A DNA stretch of 34,523 nt from assembly GCA_009602725.1 (NCBI GenBank), contig WELB01000162.1, forward strand, positions 124,729 through 159,251. Direction: 5' to 3'. The notes under the pieces were generated by a model, which was not told the DNA's origin, searched no databases, and worked only from the letters and a program-made list of their open reading frames with translations. Positions 19,946-29,706 of this stretch are shown here, in pieces. Numbering within the stretch: position 1 is the first letter of the stretch; every line of letters begins with the position of its first letter. This stretch comes from Spirogloea muscicola. Its lineage: Eukaryota; Streptophyta; Zygnematophyceae; Spirogloeales; Spirogloeaceae. A program made the position numbers and the translations under genes.

Positions 19946-21670
19946 AACTTAAGTTGGGGAACGGTGCCCACAGGAGAGGGCAGCTCACTAGCATAGACAG
20001 TCGGGCATTGTATGACGCATTGCTCTGAAGAGTCGCCGCTTGCTGATGCTGATCATTCGTTTGTTCTGTAGCCGCCACACCTTTGGACAATCGCTCCCTT
20101 CCATCCTACCCATGGGACCGCATTCTTCTTCGGGTGGTGCTTTGTTAGTCTTCGCGGTGCCTTCCTCAATGCTCGCAGGCGAGGTGCACAGCAAGTGAAC
20201 ATGTCGCGAGGTGCACAGCAAGCCGTGTCATGGAAGTCACTGATCTCATACAGCCAAGGAACCAGATAAAGCGGGTGATAGCGAAAGCTGGGCATGACCA
20301 AATTGTGTCCGTTATCGTAATGTCATATTGTGCAGCAGTAGTAGGAGTAGCAAGGAAGTATGACCTCAATTTCCGAGCACTTCTGGGCTATGCTGCAGAA
20401 GTACAGTCTACAGCGCCTGATGGCTGCGGCGTAGATGCACAAAATGAGATAACAACAAATCGTTTAAGATGCACATGGCAGCTACGAGGTGGACATTACA
20501 ACTGACTACTGCAATCATCTCCCATGACGAGGAGCTATACGACGTCAACAATGCAGAACGTGTATAGCACTAATCCTATAACCTGCTTACAGAATAGACC
20601 GAAGGGCTGCCTGTTGACCTAGCCTATATGTAACAACATGACAGGCTTGCCACAATTTCGGCGGGATCCAGTTGTAAAAGCTGGAGGCTCCAGCCAGCGC
20701 TCAAGCAGCACTTGAAGAGCTTAGTCACGGCCTGCAGGCTGCAAGATGATCGATGATTGCATGCTGAGTGAAATGTATGGAGGTGAAACTCAGATGAGCT
20801 ACCCCCTGCTGCTCAAGCCTGCAGCAGCGGCCTACCGCCAGACGGTTTGGGACAAAAGATTCATAGAGAGGGTTGATGATCAATATCGCAGAGATTTCTA
20901 TAGCGGGAGCTGCAGTTAACAGCGCTTTACTCTACTTACTTCAGAGTCCCGCTTGACCTCCCAGGTCCTCACACAGTGGACATCTGTTCCTAGCGAAGCC
21001 AACGCAGCCCATTATGGAGTACTTGGACAGTAAATTATGCTACTTGATGATAGTGGTCCAAACGAAAGAGCGAGCAGTGAGGGACCTCATTCCCATGGTC
21101 GTAAGCACGCCCCTTCTCGGCTGTCCAGGCTTTAGCTACTTAAGAAAGTTGCTTACTGGTACTTTCTGTTACGAGTAGACACCCATAAACGTTAGCTTGT
21201 CTATTGAGGACCATAAGTCGAGATGGCCTCTCCCCTATCTTGTGCACGTGCTAGTATGTCGAGGTAGCTTTTCCTTGTCAACAACACATGATGTTAACCA
21301 TCAAAAGATGATGGCCCTAGTCGCCCATATCGCAATGTTGATAGCCTACACAAAGCCAAATTATCGACTTGTTTCAAGGGTACTAGTGGCACCCTGGGGA
21401 CCAACACGCAGACTACACACGAAAAGACTAATTCTGTTGTCTCGAGCTCTTTTGCCTTCGTTTGGCCTCTACCTCCTTGCTTGCGGCCTGTGGTAGGCTG
21501 TGCACGGTCTGTGAGAAACAAGGTGCCCGGTGCGCATGAAGTGCAAGGGAGGTCAGATGGAGCCAAAATGTTCATGCAAGAAGGATTTGTGCTCCATAAG
21601 AGGGGGTCGCCGTGAGCGCCAGCGAGAGTGAAAGTTGACTGTGCTCTTTCAGAGAGTGCCTCTTTCCCAG
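19946..21670. other. Anonymous lower-GC intergenic region
   Basis: About 1.7 kb with lower GC than the genes and no tail units until its right end. It has an imperfect direct repeat, GCGAGGTGCACAGCAAG (about 20169-20192 and 20209-20222). GCATGAAGTGCAAGGGAGGTC at 21533-21553 recalls the UTR of remnant B. The short open frames have no recognisable domain. Confidence 0.5.
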
Positions 21671-21681
21671 CTGCAAGTTAC

Positions 21682-21850
21682 TCGGACTTGCTGCTGCTCA
21701 CCCGTGGGTACTGACCTTTCCTTTGCGTTGTGTCGTGTCTAGCTGTGTAGCTTTTCCTTTCGGCACCTTATGTGGCTCTTTAGATTTTGTCCATTCTTTT
21801 GGGCTGGCTTTGCCAGCCCCTCTTCTCTATGGGCGAGCAACTTCTTTCTT
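21682..21850 (+). mobile_element. 5'-truncated non-LTR copy closest to the 30-kb element
   Basis: It starts with SDLLLLTRGY-stop (21682-21714), identical in peptide to the end of the 30.5-kb element. A UTR with GTGTAGCTTTTCCTTTCGGCAC follows, then the tail TTTGTCCATTCTTTTGGGC with a perfect hairpin GGGCTGGCTTTGCCAGCCC (21801-21819) and TATGGGCGAGCAAC. The order and spacing match the 3' end of the 30.5-kb element, which ties the tail to the element. Confidence 0.85.
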
Positions 21851-21869
21851 GAGAAAGAAGAAGCTCTTC

Positions 21870-22070
21870 AGAGGTAAGGTGATGGCTGTTGAAAAGATAT
21901 CGTATATTTGGAACAATCGAAACTTTAGGGTTTAGTGGCCAAAATGGCCAAGGTGATGGCCGTTGAGAGGCCAGCCCTGCATCTATTCGGCTCTTTGGAT
22001 TTTGTCCTTTCTTTTAGGGCTGGCCTCTGCCAGCCCCTCTTCTCTATGGGCGCGCAAATTCTTCTTTAGC
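21870..22070. mobile_element. Two partial tails and one full tail
   Basis: Minus-strand halves lie at about 21880-21900 and 21950-21981 (GGGCTGGCCTCTCAACGGCC). A plus-strand full tail at about 21983-22060 has GGGCTGGCCTCTGCCAGCCC (22017-22036) and TATGGGCGCGC. Confidence 0.7.
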
Positions 22071-22077
22071 CCACTTG

Positions 22078-22484
22078 GGGCCACTATAAATGTGGCTGGT
22101 CGGTCACGCACGTGCTGACCACGTGGTCAAGGGGAGGTCGCCGCCACGGAGGCCGAGGCCGCCTGCACGTGCGGAACGGAGGGTTGGCGGGCCAAAAACT
22201 CGGCCCTCCTCGGGAGGAGGGCAGGGAACTTGACCACCCTCGTGGCACACGGCGCCGTTCCATCCTTAACGGGGTTAAAATTGTCCTAGTCAGCGCCAGA
22301 TGTGCTCAGACGGCGCGTTCTTCTTCCCGAACGGGGGCCAGAGACGTCCTAGTCAGCGCCTGATGTGGCGCCTCCGTGGCGGCTGACCACAACCGGGCGC
22401 GCAAGGTTGTAAAAGCCGGTCATTCTATTCACCGCGCGACACGTAAACCTCGGCGCGACCGACCGACCAAGTGTAAAGTGGCCC
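22078..22484. mobile_element. 407-bp terminal-inverted-repeat element (MITE-like)
   Basis: The ends are ungapped inverted repeats: 22078-22109 and 22453-22484 match at 25 of 32 positions when one is reversed. Both begin GGGCCACT and contain GGTCGGTC. The interior has a TGACCACGTGGTCA palindrome (22116-22129) and a direct repeat, GTCCTAGTCAGCGCC (about 22283 and 22347). It encodes no protein of note. The flanks show no clear target duplication (CACTTG left, TAGGTA right), so the superfamily is open; the GGGCC ends would fit several classes. Confidence 0.72.
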
Positions 22485-22494
22485 TAGGTACCAA

Positions 22495-22680
22495 GCTTTC
22501 TGCGCCATCCGGCTCCTTCAGACCTTGTCCATTCCTTCGGGCTGGCTTCTCTCACAGCCACCAGTCAATTGGGCCGCGCTTTCCAATTTCCAAATGCTTC
22601 TTAGCCCGAAGGGAAAAGACTCTTCCGGTAGAGGGCGGAGGCTGTGATCGGCCAGCCCAGGAAAAATAATAAACAACCAG
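22495..22680. mobile_element. Facing hairpin-tail units
   Basis: Plus-strand unit with CTGCGCCATCCGGCTCC, CAGACCTTGTCCATTCC and GGGCTGGCTTCTCTCACAGCC (22539-22559). Minus-strand unit at about 22621-22678 (CTGGGCTGGCCGATCACAGCC). They face each other across about 40 bp. Confidence 0.72.
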
Positions 22681-22840
22681 CTCTTCCAATTTGACGGCAA
22701 TGGCCGTGAGAGGCCAGCCCAAAGAAACGTACCAGGTCTGAAGAGGAAAAAGGCCGGATGGCGCAAAAAGCAGGATAGTATTTTCCAAGACGTCAGCAAG
22801 TGGGCTCTCAATAAGCTCTGGTCGACTAGTGCAAGTCAAT
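22681..22840 (-). mobile_element. Non-LTR remnant with third UTR type
   Basis: On the minus strand a decayed motif (DLH, stop, S, TRAY-stop; 22808-22840) is followed by GAGAGCCCACTTGCTGACGTC, then TTTTTGCGCCATCCGGCC and a tail with GGGCTGGCCTCTCACGGCC ending near 22681. The UTR recurs at 23503-23590 and 10647-10698. Confidence 0.78.
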
Positions 22841-22932
22841 ACAAGAAAAAACAGCTCTTCCAAGTTGACAAATCCAGATTGACAGCAATGGCTGCGAGAG
22901 GCCAGCTCAAAGGAATGGACAGGGTTCTGATA

Positions 22933-23492
22933 AAGAATGGCGCGCCCTGAGAGAAGAGGGGCTAGCAAAGCCAGCCCAGAATAGAATGGACAATGTCCGC
23001 AGGCCTCAAAGGCCACAAAACGGTGCCCGGCAAGACAAAATTACACACCGATAATGATGCAGATGGATGCTAAGTAATCCCGAGTGAGCGACAGCAAACT
23101 AGAGTAACTCGAAGCAGTCGAAGCGGCTTTCCGCCGAGACCCTGAGGCAGCAGCCATTGCGCGGCCAGCGCGCGTGGACCGCGTGAGCCAAAGAGCGCTG
23201 GAACGAGCGTGTGAACCGGTCCGCTCGCCCCCGTGCGCGCAGCGGAGCATGTGGGCAGCCAGCGTCGCAGGAAAAGCAAGCGCGGCTAGATCAACTGGTG
23301 GTTGGGAGAGGCCAGCCCAAAGGAATGGACAAGGTCTGAAGCGTCGCAGGGTCGCAGGGTCATCGTGGCGGGCACCACACTCGCACAGTTGGACCCCGAC
23401 GAGGCAGGGAGGGAGGAGGCCCAGAAGCCGGTGGACCGCCGTCCTGAAAACCTTGTCTGGTATTGTGAGCGCCCCGTAGATTGGGAGCCGGA
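22933..23492 (-). mobile_element. 560-bp 5'-truncated, internally deleted copy of the 30-kb element
   Basis: It aligns with the minus strand of 30405-30690 and 31065-31262. Shared blocks include TVHRLLGLLPPCLVGVQ, CECG, HMLRCAHGGERTG and the end SLLSLTRDY (23074-23103). About 370 bp corresponding to roughly 30690-31064 (the endonuclease region) is missing. TTCTGATA flanks it at 22925-22932 and 23493-23500, an 8-bp target duplication. Its 3' end carries a tail hairpin with GGGCTGGCTTTGCTAGCCCC. Confidence 0.9.
23272..23339 (-). mobile_element. 68-bp hairpin-tail insertion with 11-bp target duplication
   Basis: AGCGTCGCAGG occurs at 23261-23271 and 23340-23350. The 68 bases between are one tail unit: on the minus strand TCAGACCTTGTCCATTCC, then TTTGGGCTGGCCTCTCCC, with its second stem arm damaged. 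The unbroken paralogous sequence in the 30-kb element (31116-31126, AGCGCCGCAGG) proves the insertion. Confidence 0.93.
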
Positions 23493-23624
23493 TTCTGATA
23501 GGGCCGGATGGCGCAAAAAGCAGGATACTAGTCTCCAAGACGTCAGCAAGTGGGCTCTCAATAACCTCTATTCAGTAAGTGCAATTCAGAATGTTTAGAG
23601 CGGAAAAGCGTCGCCCTGACGGAA

Positions 23625-23870
23625 ACCGGAGGCAGCAGCAAAGGCCAGCCCTGCACACAAGCGACGGCAAAGGACGAACAAATAGTTGACGGAGCCCAAA
23701 GCGAATGGACGGAGACAAGGCTGTGGCTCCCAGAGGCCAGCCCGAAAAAGTGGACGAGGATTGGGGTAATGCACAACCTAAGATGATATTTCTTCCAGCT
23801 AAAAGCAAGCAATCTCTAATGAGAGCCACTTGGTCGCCCCAAGTCAACAGCCGCAAGTCGGAAGAGAGTG
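23625..23870 (-). mobile_element. Hairpin tail and a motif-bearing fragment
   Basis: A minus-strand tail spans about 23700-23775 (CTCGTCCAC, GGGCTGGCCTCTGGGAGCC). Upstream of it a fragment encodes SDLRLLTWGD (23833-23862) in the minus frame, a decayed version of the shared C-terminal motif. Confidence 0.65.
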
Positions 23871-24333
23871 ACAGAAACGTGTCGAAGTGGCTGCCGCTCG
23901 GGCTGCCTGATATGTAGCAGAGCGGTGGAATCACCTTCCATCCTGAACACGGGATCCCCGAGCCCATCAAACCCCTAATCCAGCTCAATGGCCCGTTACC
24001 AGGATTTTGTGAGGCTCGAATATGCCTCCCTTTGATTCTCATGCGCGCCGCGCGCCACTCCTCTAAACGGCCACTGTCGGCGAGGACGGGGAGGCCTGCA
24101 AAACGTTGAGCCGGAAACGAGGACCAACTCGTCGCTCGTTGATCAGGCGTCACGTTGCCCCATCGAATGATCGACCAAACCTAGGCCGCGCAGAGCCAGA
24201 CCCCCTCCCCCCGTGGCCCTCACCCCGAGCCCCGGCGGCGGCTGCGACGGCGGCGGCGGCGGCCGCGGCGGCGGCGGCGGCTGGCTTCTGTGGAGCCGGC
24301 TGTGACGACGCCGAGCGTGGCAGCTGTGGCGGC
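23871..24333. promoter_or_regulatory. Upstream region of the CCCH gene
   Basis: It contains the recurring block ATGCGCGCCGCGCGCC (24040-24055), also seen in variant form at 17.44 and 19.32 kb. A GC-rich stretch with GGC repeats follows and runs into the assembly gap. The promoter and 5' UTR of the CCCH gene should be here; no TATA box is evident. Confidence 0.4.
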
Positions 24334-24361
24334 NNNNNNNNNNNNNNNNNNNNNNNNNNNN
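24334..24361. other. Assembly gap of 28 N
   Basis: A run of N inside a GGC trinucleotide repeat. The gap size may not equal the real missing length, so a start codon or coding repeat of the downstream gene could be lost in it. Confidence 0.99.
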
Positions 24362-24391
24362 GGCGGCGGCGGCGGCGGCGGCGTGCTTGGC

Positions 24392-26602
24392 ATGCAGCCC
24401 AGCGCAGGCTCGGCGGCGGGCCTCCTGGGTCACGCTCCGCCAGGGCTTCTCGCGGCGGGGGTCCCGTCGCCCCAGCCGCAGCCGGCGAAGCGCGCCCGCG
24501 TCCGCCGGGTCTCCTGGTCCTCGGCCCTCACCCAGGTGGCGGCGAGCCCGCTGCCGCGCCTGCGCTGCCAAGACCTTCCGCTTGCATGGCATCCGTGCTA
24601 CCGGGGCCGCAGCCGCGCAGAGGCAGCGAGCTAGCAATATATGCCTCTCGTTTGTCCATGGCGTCTCTGACGCTGAGATCTTGACGAGACGAGGCTTCAC
24701 GCCCGTGCGGCACTGGCAGGTGCGGCTGTTCCTCGCGGAGGACGCGCCGGTGCTGGCAGGCGTCACACAGCACCTGCTGCAGCAAAAGCAGAAGCTGCTC
24801 GTGGAGAGTCTGCCGCCGGGCTTTGGCAAGCCCTCGCCGGGCAGCAGTGATGCTAATGCCGCGGCACAGACCACCGCCGCTGTTGCATGGCGAGTTCCGG
24901 ACATGGTCAGTAACTCACCTGCCTGCTGTATGCCGAGCGGCTCCACATTCTGGTGCCTGCAGCTTCGTAAGTCCGCCATGGCGACGGGCCGCCCTGCGCT
25001 TGCTGTGCTGCGACGCGCCCGCGCCACTTTAGCTTGGCGCCGCGGTCTCGCGCTCGTGGATCAGGTCGCGCTGGAAGCGGAGTGGATGGTAGCTGCCGGG
25101 GACGAGAGCGACGAGGCGCGGCTGCAGCGGGAGCGAGAGCAGCGGATCTTCGAGGCGGTCTACCCACGGGAGTCCTCCATTCCCGGCAGGTAGGTGTGGT
25201 CAGGGCAGCGCGCCGGTTGTCTGCACCACAACCATGGCCTCAGAGTATGCCACGAGAGGAACGATTGAAATGGCGCGGAGTCTCAGGCTCAGCCGTCAGG
25301 CGTGCGTGCTGGCGCTGCCTGTGCCTGCAGCCCCGCCGAGCCGGAGGAGGCACAGGCGCCACAGGACGACACTGCGACGCCGATCATCAGCCCCGTGCCG
25401 ATCGATGACGAAGAAGGACTTGAGCACGACGGGGATGAGGCTGCTGCTGTAACCAGTGCCGCTGTGGTTGCAGCCAGTCCTGCTGCCTCGGTGGCTGCTG
25501 CAGCGGCACCAGCTGCAGCGAGTACGCCGTCGGGCGGCCAAGAGTATGACCATGACTTGCTGGTGAAGCTCCTCAGCGACCCCGCGTTTGTCAGCGCGCT
25601 GGCGAGCCAGCCGCATGCGGCCGGGCCTGGCAGCCCTGCCGAGCTGATTGCCATGCTCCAGCGCTCCGCCACCGGGCCCGCTAGGCTGCCACTTCCTGCA
25701 GTCACTGCTGCAGCCGCCGCCACTGTCTCTGCCACTACTGCTCCTGCCGTCCCTGCCGCCGCTGCTGCCGCTGCCGCCGCTGCTGCCGCTGCCGCCGCCC
25801 GGGCGAGCAGTTCGCATGGGCAAGGGTGGGTATCTGCTCCTCCGCCACTTCCGCCAGGGCCGCCCCCCACGCGCGCATCGCTGCAGCAGCAGCAGCAGCA
25901 GCAACCACTGCCTGCGCTGCCTGTTGCTCTTGAGGCCAGGCGCCCTCTGCCGCAGCCCCGTCTGCCGGATGTGCTTGAGCACATGACTGCCACGTCGGCA
26001 GCACGTGATCCTGCGCTGCTGCTCGCTGCCAACACCCACCAGTTGCTCTCAGCGGCAGCGCCGCAAGGTCATTCTCTGCGGCCCAAATTCCAGCCCCCAT
26101 TGCCGCCAGGCCCTCCTCCTGCTCGGCACCTCCATAACGGTAACGCATACATGGGCCACCCGCCACCCTCCACCGGCGGCGACGTCTACCACCCGCCAGC
26201 TCCCATGGGCGTCAGGTTCCACGACCCGGGCAGAGCCCAGCCCCAACCCCGGCCTGGCCTGCAGCATCCAGACTTGCTCCCGATGCAACATCCTTTGCGG
26301 CAGCTGCAGCAGCAGCAGCCGGAGGCCATGTTTGTGCAGCGAGGGCCAGTGGCAGAGCTTGAGCAGCTCCATCCATGGAAGCTGAGCCTGCCCGGTGGTG
26401 TCGGGCGATCTGGGCAGCCTCCCAGTGCCGCACCCCGACTGGATGCCTTTGCTTCACTGGGCATGGGCCCTGGTGCAGGGGCGCCACCCCCTCCTCTCCC
26501 CCCCTACCCTTCTATGCATTCGCAATTCCACGAGCAGCATGCTTCCCTTCCGCTTGGAGTAGGTGAGATTGGCGCTCCTCCTCGCTCCCTGGTCGAGCAC
26601 AT

Positions 26603-26680
<78 letters not shown>

Positions 26681-26852
26681 GAGGCGGCAGCAGCAACCGC
26701 AGCAGCAGCGGCGGCGGGGCAGGCAGCCCGAGCCTGGTGGGAGAGGCGCGCGGGGGCGGGGTTCGAAAAGGCATTGCGCCTTCTATCGCACGCCCAGCGG
26801 GTGCCGCAATGGTACAAGGTGTGAGTACCTGCATGAGGGCAGGGTCGATTGA
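24392..26852 (+). CDS. CCCH zinc-finger protein, plant C3H6-like, poly-Gln-rich
   Basis: Proposed exons 24392-24535, 24720-24905, 25065-25189 and 25331-26852 (TGA) total 1977 nt in frame, about 658 aa. Family blocks cross the introns: KRARVRRVSWSSALTQ joins VRLFLAEDAP, then LPPGF, WRVPDM joins VALEAEWMVAAGDES, REQRIFEAVYPRESSIPG, and DDTATPIISPVPIDDEEG. A single C-terminal zinc finger of spacing C-x8-C-x5-C-x3-H (CAFYRTPSGCRNGTRCEYLH) ends five residues before the stop. Plant proteins of this kind are nuclear and probably bind RNA or DNA; the exact role is not known. The middle is Ala-, Pro- and Gln-rich, with 25 glutamine codons at 26607-26681. The start at 24392 is the first ATG after the assembly gap and could be too short. 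Clean splice sites are GTGGCG, GTCAGT and GTAGGT. Confidence 0.85.
26607..26681 (+). repeat. CAG repeat encoding poly-Gln
   Basis: Twenty-five in-frame glutamine codons, all CAG but one CAA, near the C-terminus of the CCCH protein. The near-pure tract is expected to be length-variable. Confidence 0.97.
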
Positions 26853-27571
26853 CCTGATTCTCGCTACTATTGGGTGAATCCGAGAATCACACAGTGGAAT
26901 GGAGGTATAGCCAATATGAGTAACAAGGAAGCATGCAACTCCTCAAAGCGCAAAATTTGAGTGGCATGCAACACATCCCGGTAAACATTGCAGTTATATG
27001 AAGGGAATGGCGGCGGCTGAGGCCATGCTGCGCCTAGGACCATGCTGGGGAAAGCCATACACAAAATCAGATCTTAATCCAGAATTGTTCATGCAAGAGG
27101 AATGACAGCGTTGTGTATACAAGTTGAGCGCTTGTTGTAGACGTTGCTGTCAAAATGTAGAAGCTGAGGTGGTGGAGCTCTTGCAGCCTTGCTACACCTC
27201 AAGCTTTTCAGGGGGACATGTAGAACCTTATAGCGGTAGGGTCTCGCTCATGAACTCTGTAAGGTTGTTTTGCACCTTGAGTACGTGTGCATCTTGTCAT
27301 TGTCAGAGTCAAGAAAGCTGCAGCAAACCCACGACTGACGATCATGGCACTTGAGCTGGCTGTTGCATCGACATACATATACCTGCTCAACACTGGCCTG
27401 GCAGGCCAAATCCACTCTACTGCCCATCTCTTGATTGCATGGACATACTACAGCGAGGCTGAGGCACTGCTAAGTTGCAGCCTCTATAGAAGCACAAGCA
27501 TTGTAGTATTGCATGTTTTGCACTTTGAAATGTACTGTGTGAAGCCTATCGTGGCTGAAAGGTGCCCTTTG
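26853..27571. other. 3' flank of the CCCH gene
   Basis: Probable 3' UTR and intergenic DNA. A TGTAA on the + strand at 27258-27262, 406 nt past the stop, is a candidate poly(A) signal. No gene was recognised. Confidence 0.45.
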
Positions 27572-27730
27572 AATCTGCCATCTGGTATTCAGGCATCGAT
27601 TAGCAACCTGTATATATTGACTCGTGGTTACTGAGCGGGTCGATTTGTAGTGGGTGATGTACGTCATTAGGTGTGCTTGCCTCTGTACTTAAGCCAGTTT
27701 GGCCTTCGTTTGTTTCAAATATACGACACT
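27572..27730 (+). mobile_element. Non-LTR remnant, second UTR type (partner of 11.4 kb)
   Basis: It encodes SNLYILTRGY-stop at 27602-27634, keeping the TGA lost in the 11.4-kb partner. Shared blocks are GTATTCAGGCATCGATTAGC, GAGCGGGTC, GTGTGCTTGCCT and GGCCTTCGTTTGTTTC. It is about 4 kb from the nearest tail cluster, so it is a separate insertion. Confidence 0.82.
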
Positions 27731-28230
27731 TAGTTTGTAGCTGCAGTGCTTATTCTGCAGCCCTGTGCTCGACTGGCGATCGGGATCAGAGGTTGCTTAT
27801 ACTTGTTCTCAGTTTCTGCAAGAGGTACTGTGCACTCATTCAATGTGATTGTCACACCATTATGCACATATTATTGCTGTCACAAGCAATACACTCTTTG
27901 TAGAACTGACAACTCGCACAAGGCTGCTTGAAATGCAGTTACAGCTGGCTTGTCTGAGGGCATACACTGTGGAAGTTTGCATTCATAATGTGAAGCCTTT
28001 GACATAGAAGATGCAAGAAGAGTCTGAGTCTCTCTGTGTGTATGTTGCATCCGATGATGCAACCGCATCCACTTGCACGCAGAGCTTGCACATTACAGTG
28101 CGCACCTGGAGCTCTGGCAGTATAGAATGTCCTCACCAACTTGAAATGGGACTATGAGTACGGCCTACTTGCTTGACCTGCACGTGCGTCAAGGTCTGTA
28201 AGAAAGTGCTCTGTACTCAGGCTGTGAGCA
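27731..28230. other. Intergenic and ankyrin-gene 3' UTR
   Basis: Low-GC sequence without a recognisable gene. The ankyrin gene's 3' UTR enters from the right on the minus strand. Confidence 0.5.
28093..28097 (-). promoter_or_regulatory. Candidate poly(A) signal TGTAA of the ankyrin gene
   Basis: TTACA on the + strand reads TGTAA on the minus strand, 134 nt downstream of the ankyrin stop codon. TGTAA is the usual poly(A) signal of chlorophyte algae. A single five-base match is weak on its own, but position and strand fit. Confidence 0.5.
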
Positions 28231-29706
28231 TCAAGGCATCAGGTCAGCATGGCTCTCAACTTGGAGGCTGCTGGTGCTGCGGGCCGCAAGAGCAAGGTCG
28301 ATGGCCTGCACAAGCGCGGCGTGGCCCTGGCTGAGGGCCTCATCCACGGGTGTCCTCTCGTGCCTGTGGCATGGGATCCACTTGCAGTATATCAGGCGGA
28401 CGACTATTTCTGCTTTGGCACATGAGGACCATAGCCAGCCAGGCTCTCTGTAACAAGTAAAGACAGCCCCTCGCTGACGGGAGCTATCACTTCTAGCAGC
28501 GGCAGTGCTGGATTCTTGATCGTCCTGCTTTTTTCATGAATATCTTGACTGACCAACTTGAGGTGGCAAGTTACCAAGAAAGCACCCAAGCCGCACAACA
28601 AAGCCAATCTACTTCAATAACTGACTCAAGCTAGAGACTTAGGCAACCTGCGGCTGCGAGGATGCGGCAGGCATGTTATGACTAGTCACCAATCCCCTTG
28701 TCTGACCTGGGAAAAGTGGGCCAAGGCGCTTACTGATTGAGAGCAGCCGGGTCTGCACCTTGCTCAATGAGCAGCTCCACCACCTGCAGATAGCTCAGTC
28801 AAGCAGATTGCACCGACATTCTCGGGTTTAGGTGGGTTTAGGTGCTTGGGTGGCTTACACACTGCACTTTCTGGTGTGCTGCCGAATTGATGACCAGGAT
28901 CCAAGTCAGCAGACACAGCGCTAGCTGCTTTGGCACTTCACTTGCAGCATGAGGTGCACAAGCATGTCCTGTGCAGGCCAGCAACAGGTGTAGACTGCAG
29001 ATGCACCTGCTGGTGGCCGTTGAGGGCGGCCCAATGCAGGGCTGTGGAACCTTCCAGATTGCATGCACTGACGTCCTGCGGCGGCAGAGCCGGGCAACCA
29101 AGAACAGCTTTTAGAGTGCCTGGATTGCGATAGACGTCACCGATACTTGTGGATGTTGACGAGGGTGCTCCAGCCTGGCCTGCCGACCAAAGCGGAATGC
29201 AAATGTGGCATTCACCTACCGCTTGGCCGCTACCAAGGAGAAGCCGCACGATGGTGGTATTGCCATTGGCAGCGGCCATGTGCAGCGCTGCAGCGCATCA
29301 GGGCAGCGCCAGCAGTGGCGCTGTCAGGGTCCTCGTCGCAGCTGCTGCCTCCTAGCAGCTGCATGGAGGCAGGGGTTGCCCAACTCGCCACCTGTCCTGC
29401 CGAGGTGGTCGGCAGCATCAGCGTGTGCGCCTGCCGCCAGCGCTGCCGCCACGTCGACCTCGTCGCCATACCGTGCGCCCTGAAGTCGAAATGGGTCAGA
29501 GTGCAGCTAAGCGGCAGAGTTCCACTAGACGCAGCATGGCTGCAGCAGTGCCCGTGGCTGCTGCGTCCCGTTGCAAGGCAGCCACGCACCTCCAGCAACA
29601 GTGTCTGCGCCTCATTGGGGCCCCTGTCAGTGGCGGGCTGCTCCTCAGGCGCCCCATGCCCGGCGCCACCAACCGCATCGTCTTCAGGGGATGTGCGCGG
29701 CACCAT
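28231..29706 (-). CDS. Small ankyrin-repeat protein (YAR1-like)
   Basis: Six exons in transcription order, 29706-29590, 29479-29392, 29287-29220, 29075-29007, 28783-28734 and 28363-28231 (TGA), join in frame to 525 nt, 174 aa. A short acidic N-terminus (about 39 aa, ending NEAQTLLLE) precedes GARYGDEVDVAAALAAGAHA and then two full ankyrin repeats: GRTALHMAAANGNTTIVRLL and GSTALHWAALNGHQQVVELL. A last partial repeat, ERTPVDEALSQGHAALVQAI, follows. Exon junctions fall inside repeats and restore the consensus each time, which supports the model strongly. Size and layout match the YAR1 group of two-to-three-repeat ankyrin proteins; yeast YAR1 is a chaperone of ribosomal protein Rps3. The function here is inferred from that likeness only. 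The start is the first in-frame ATG. Confidence 0.85.

Larger units (their letters stand above)
22856..23593 (-). mobile_element. Host element split by a truncated retrotransposon
   Basis: The 5' part (23493-23593) encodes HSELHLLNRGY-stop (stop at 23558-23560) and the third-type UTR up to GCCATCCGGCCCTATCAG. The rest of the same tail (CCCTGTCCATTCC, GAGCTGGCCTCTCGCAGCC) resumes at 22932 and ends near 22856. The 560 bases between are a separate insertion flanked by an 8-bp duplication. Confidence 0.85.

Noticed and set aside
22078-22484. CACTA-type transposon
   Set aside because: CACTA occurs only a few bases inside one end, the other end reads CACTT, and the three-base flanks (GGC, GCC) are not direct duplications.
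8650-24000. CRISPR-like array
   Set aside because: The repeats are irregularly spaced, on both strands and flanked by target duplications; there are no uniform spacers.
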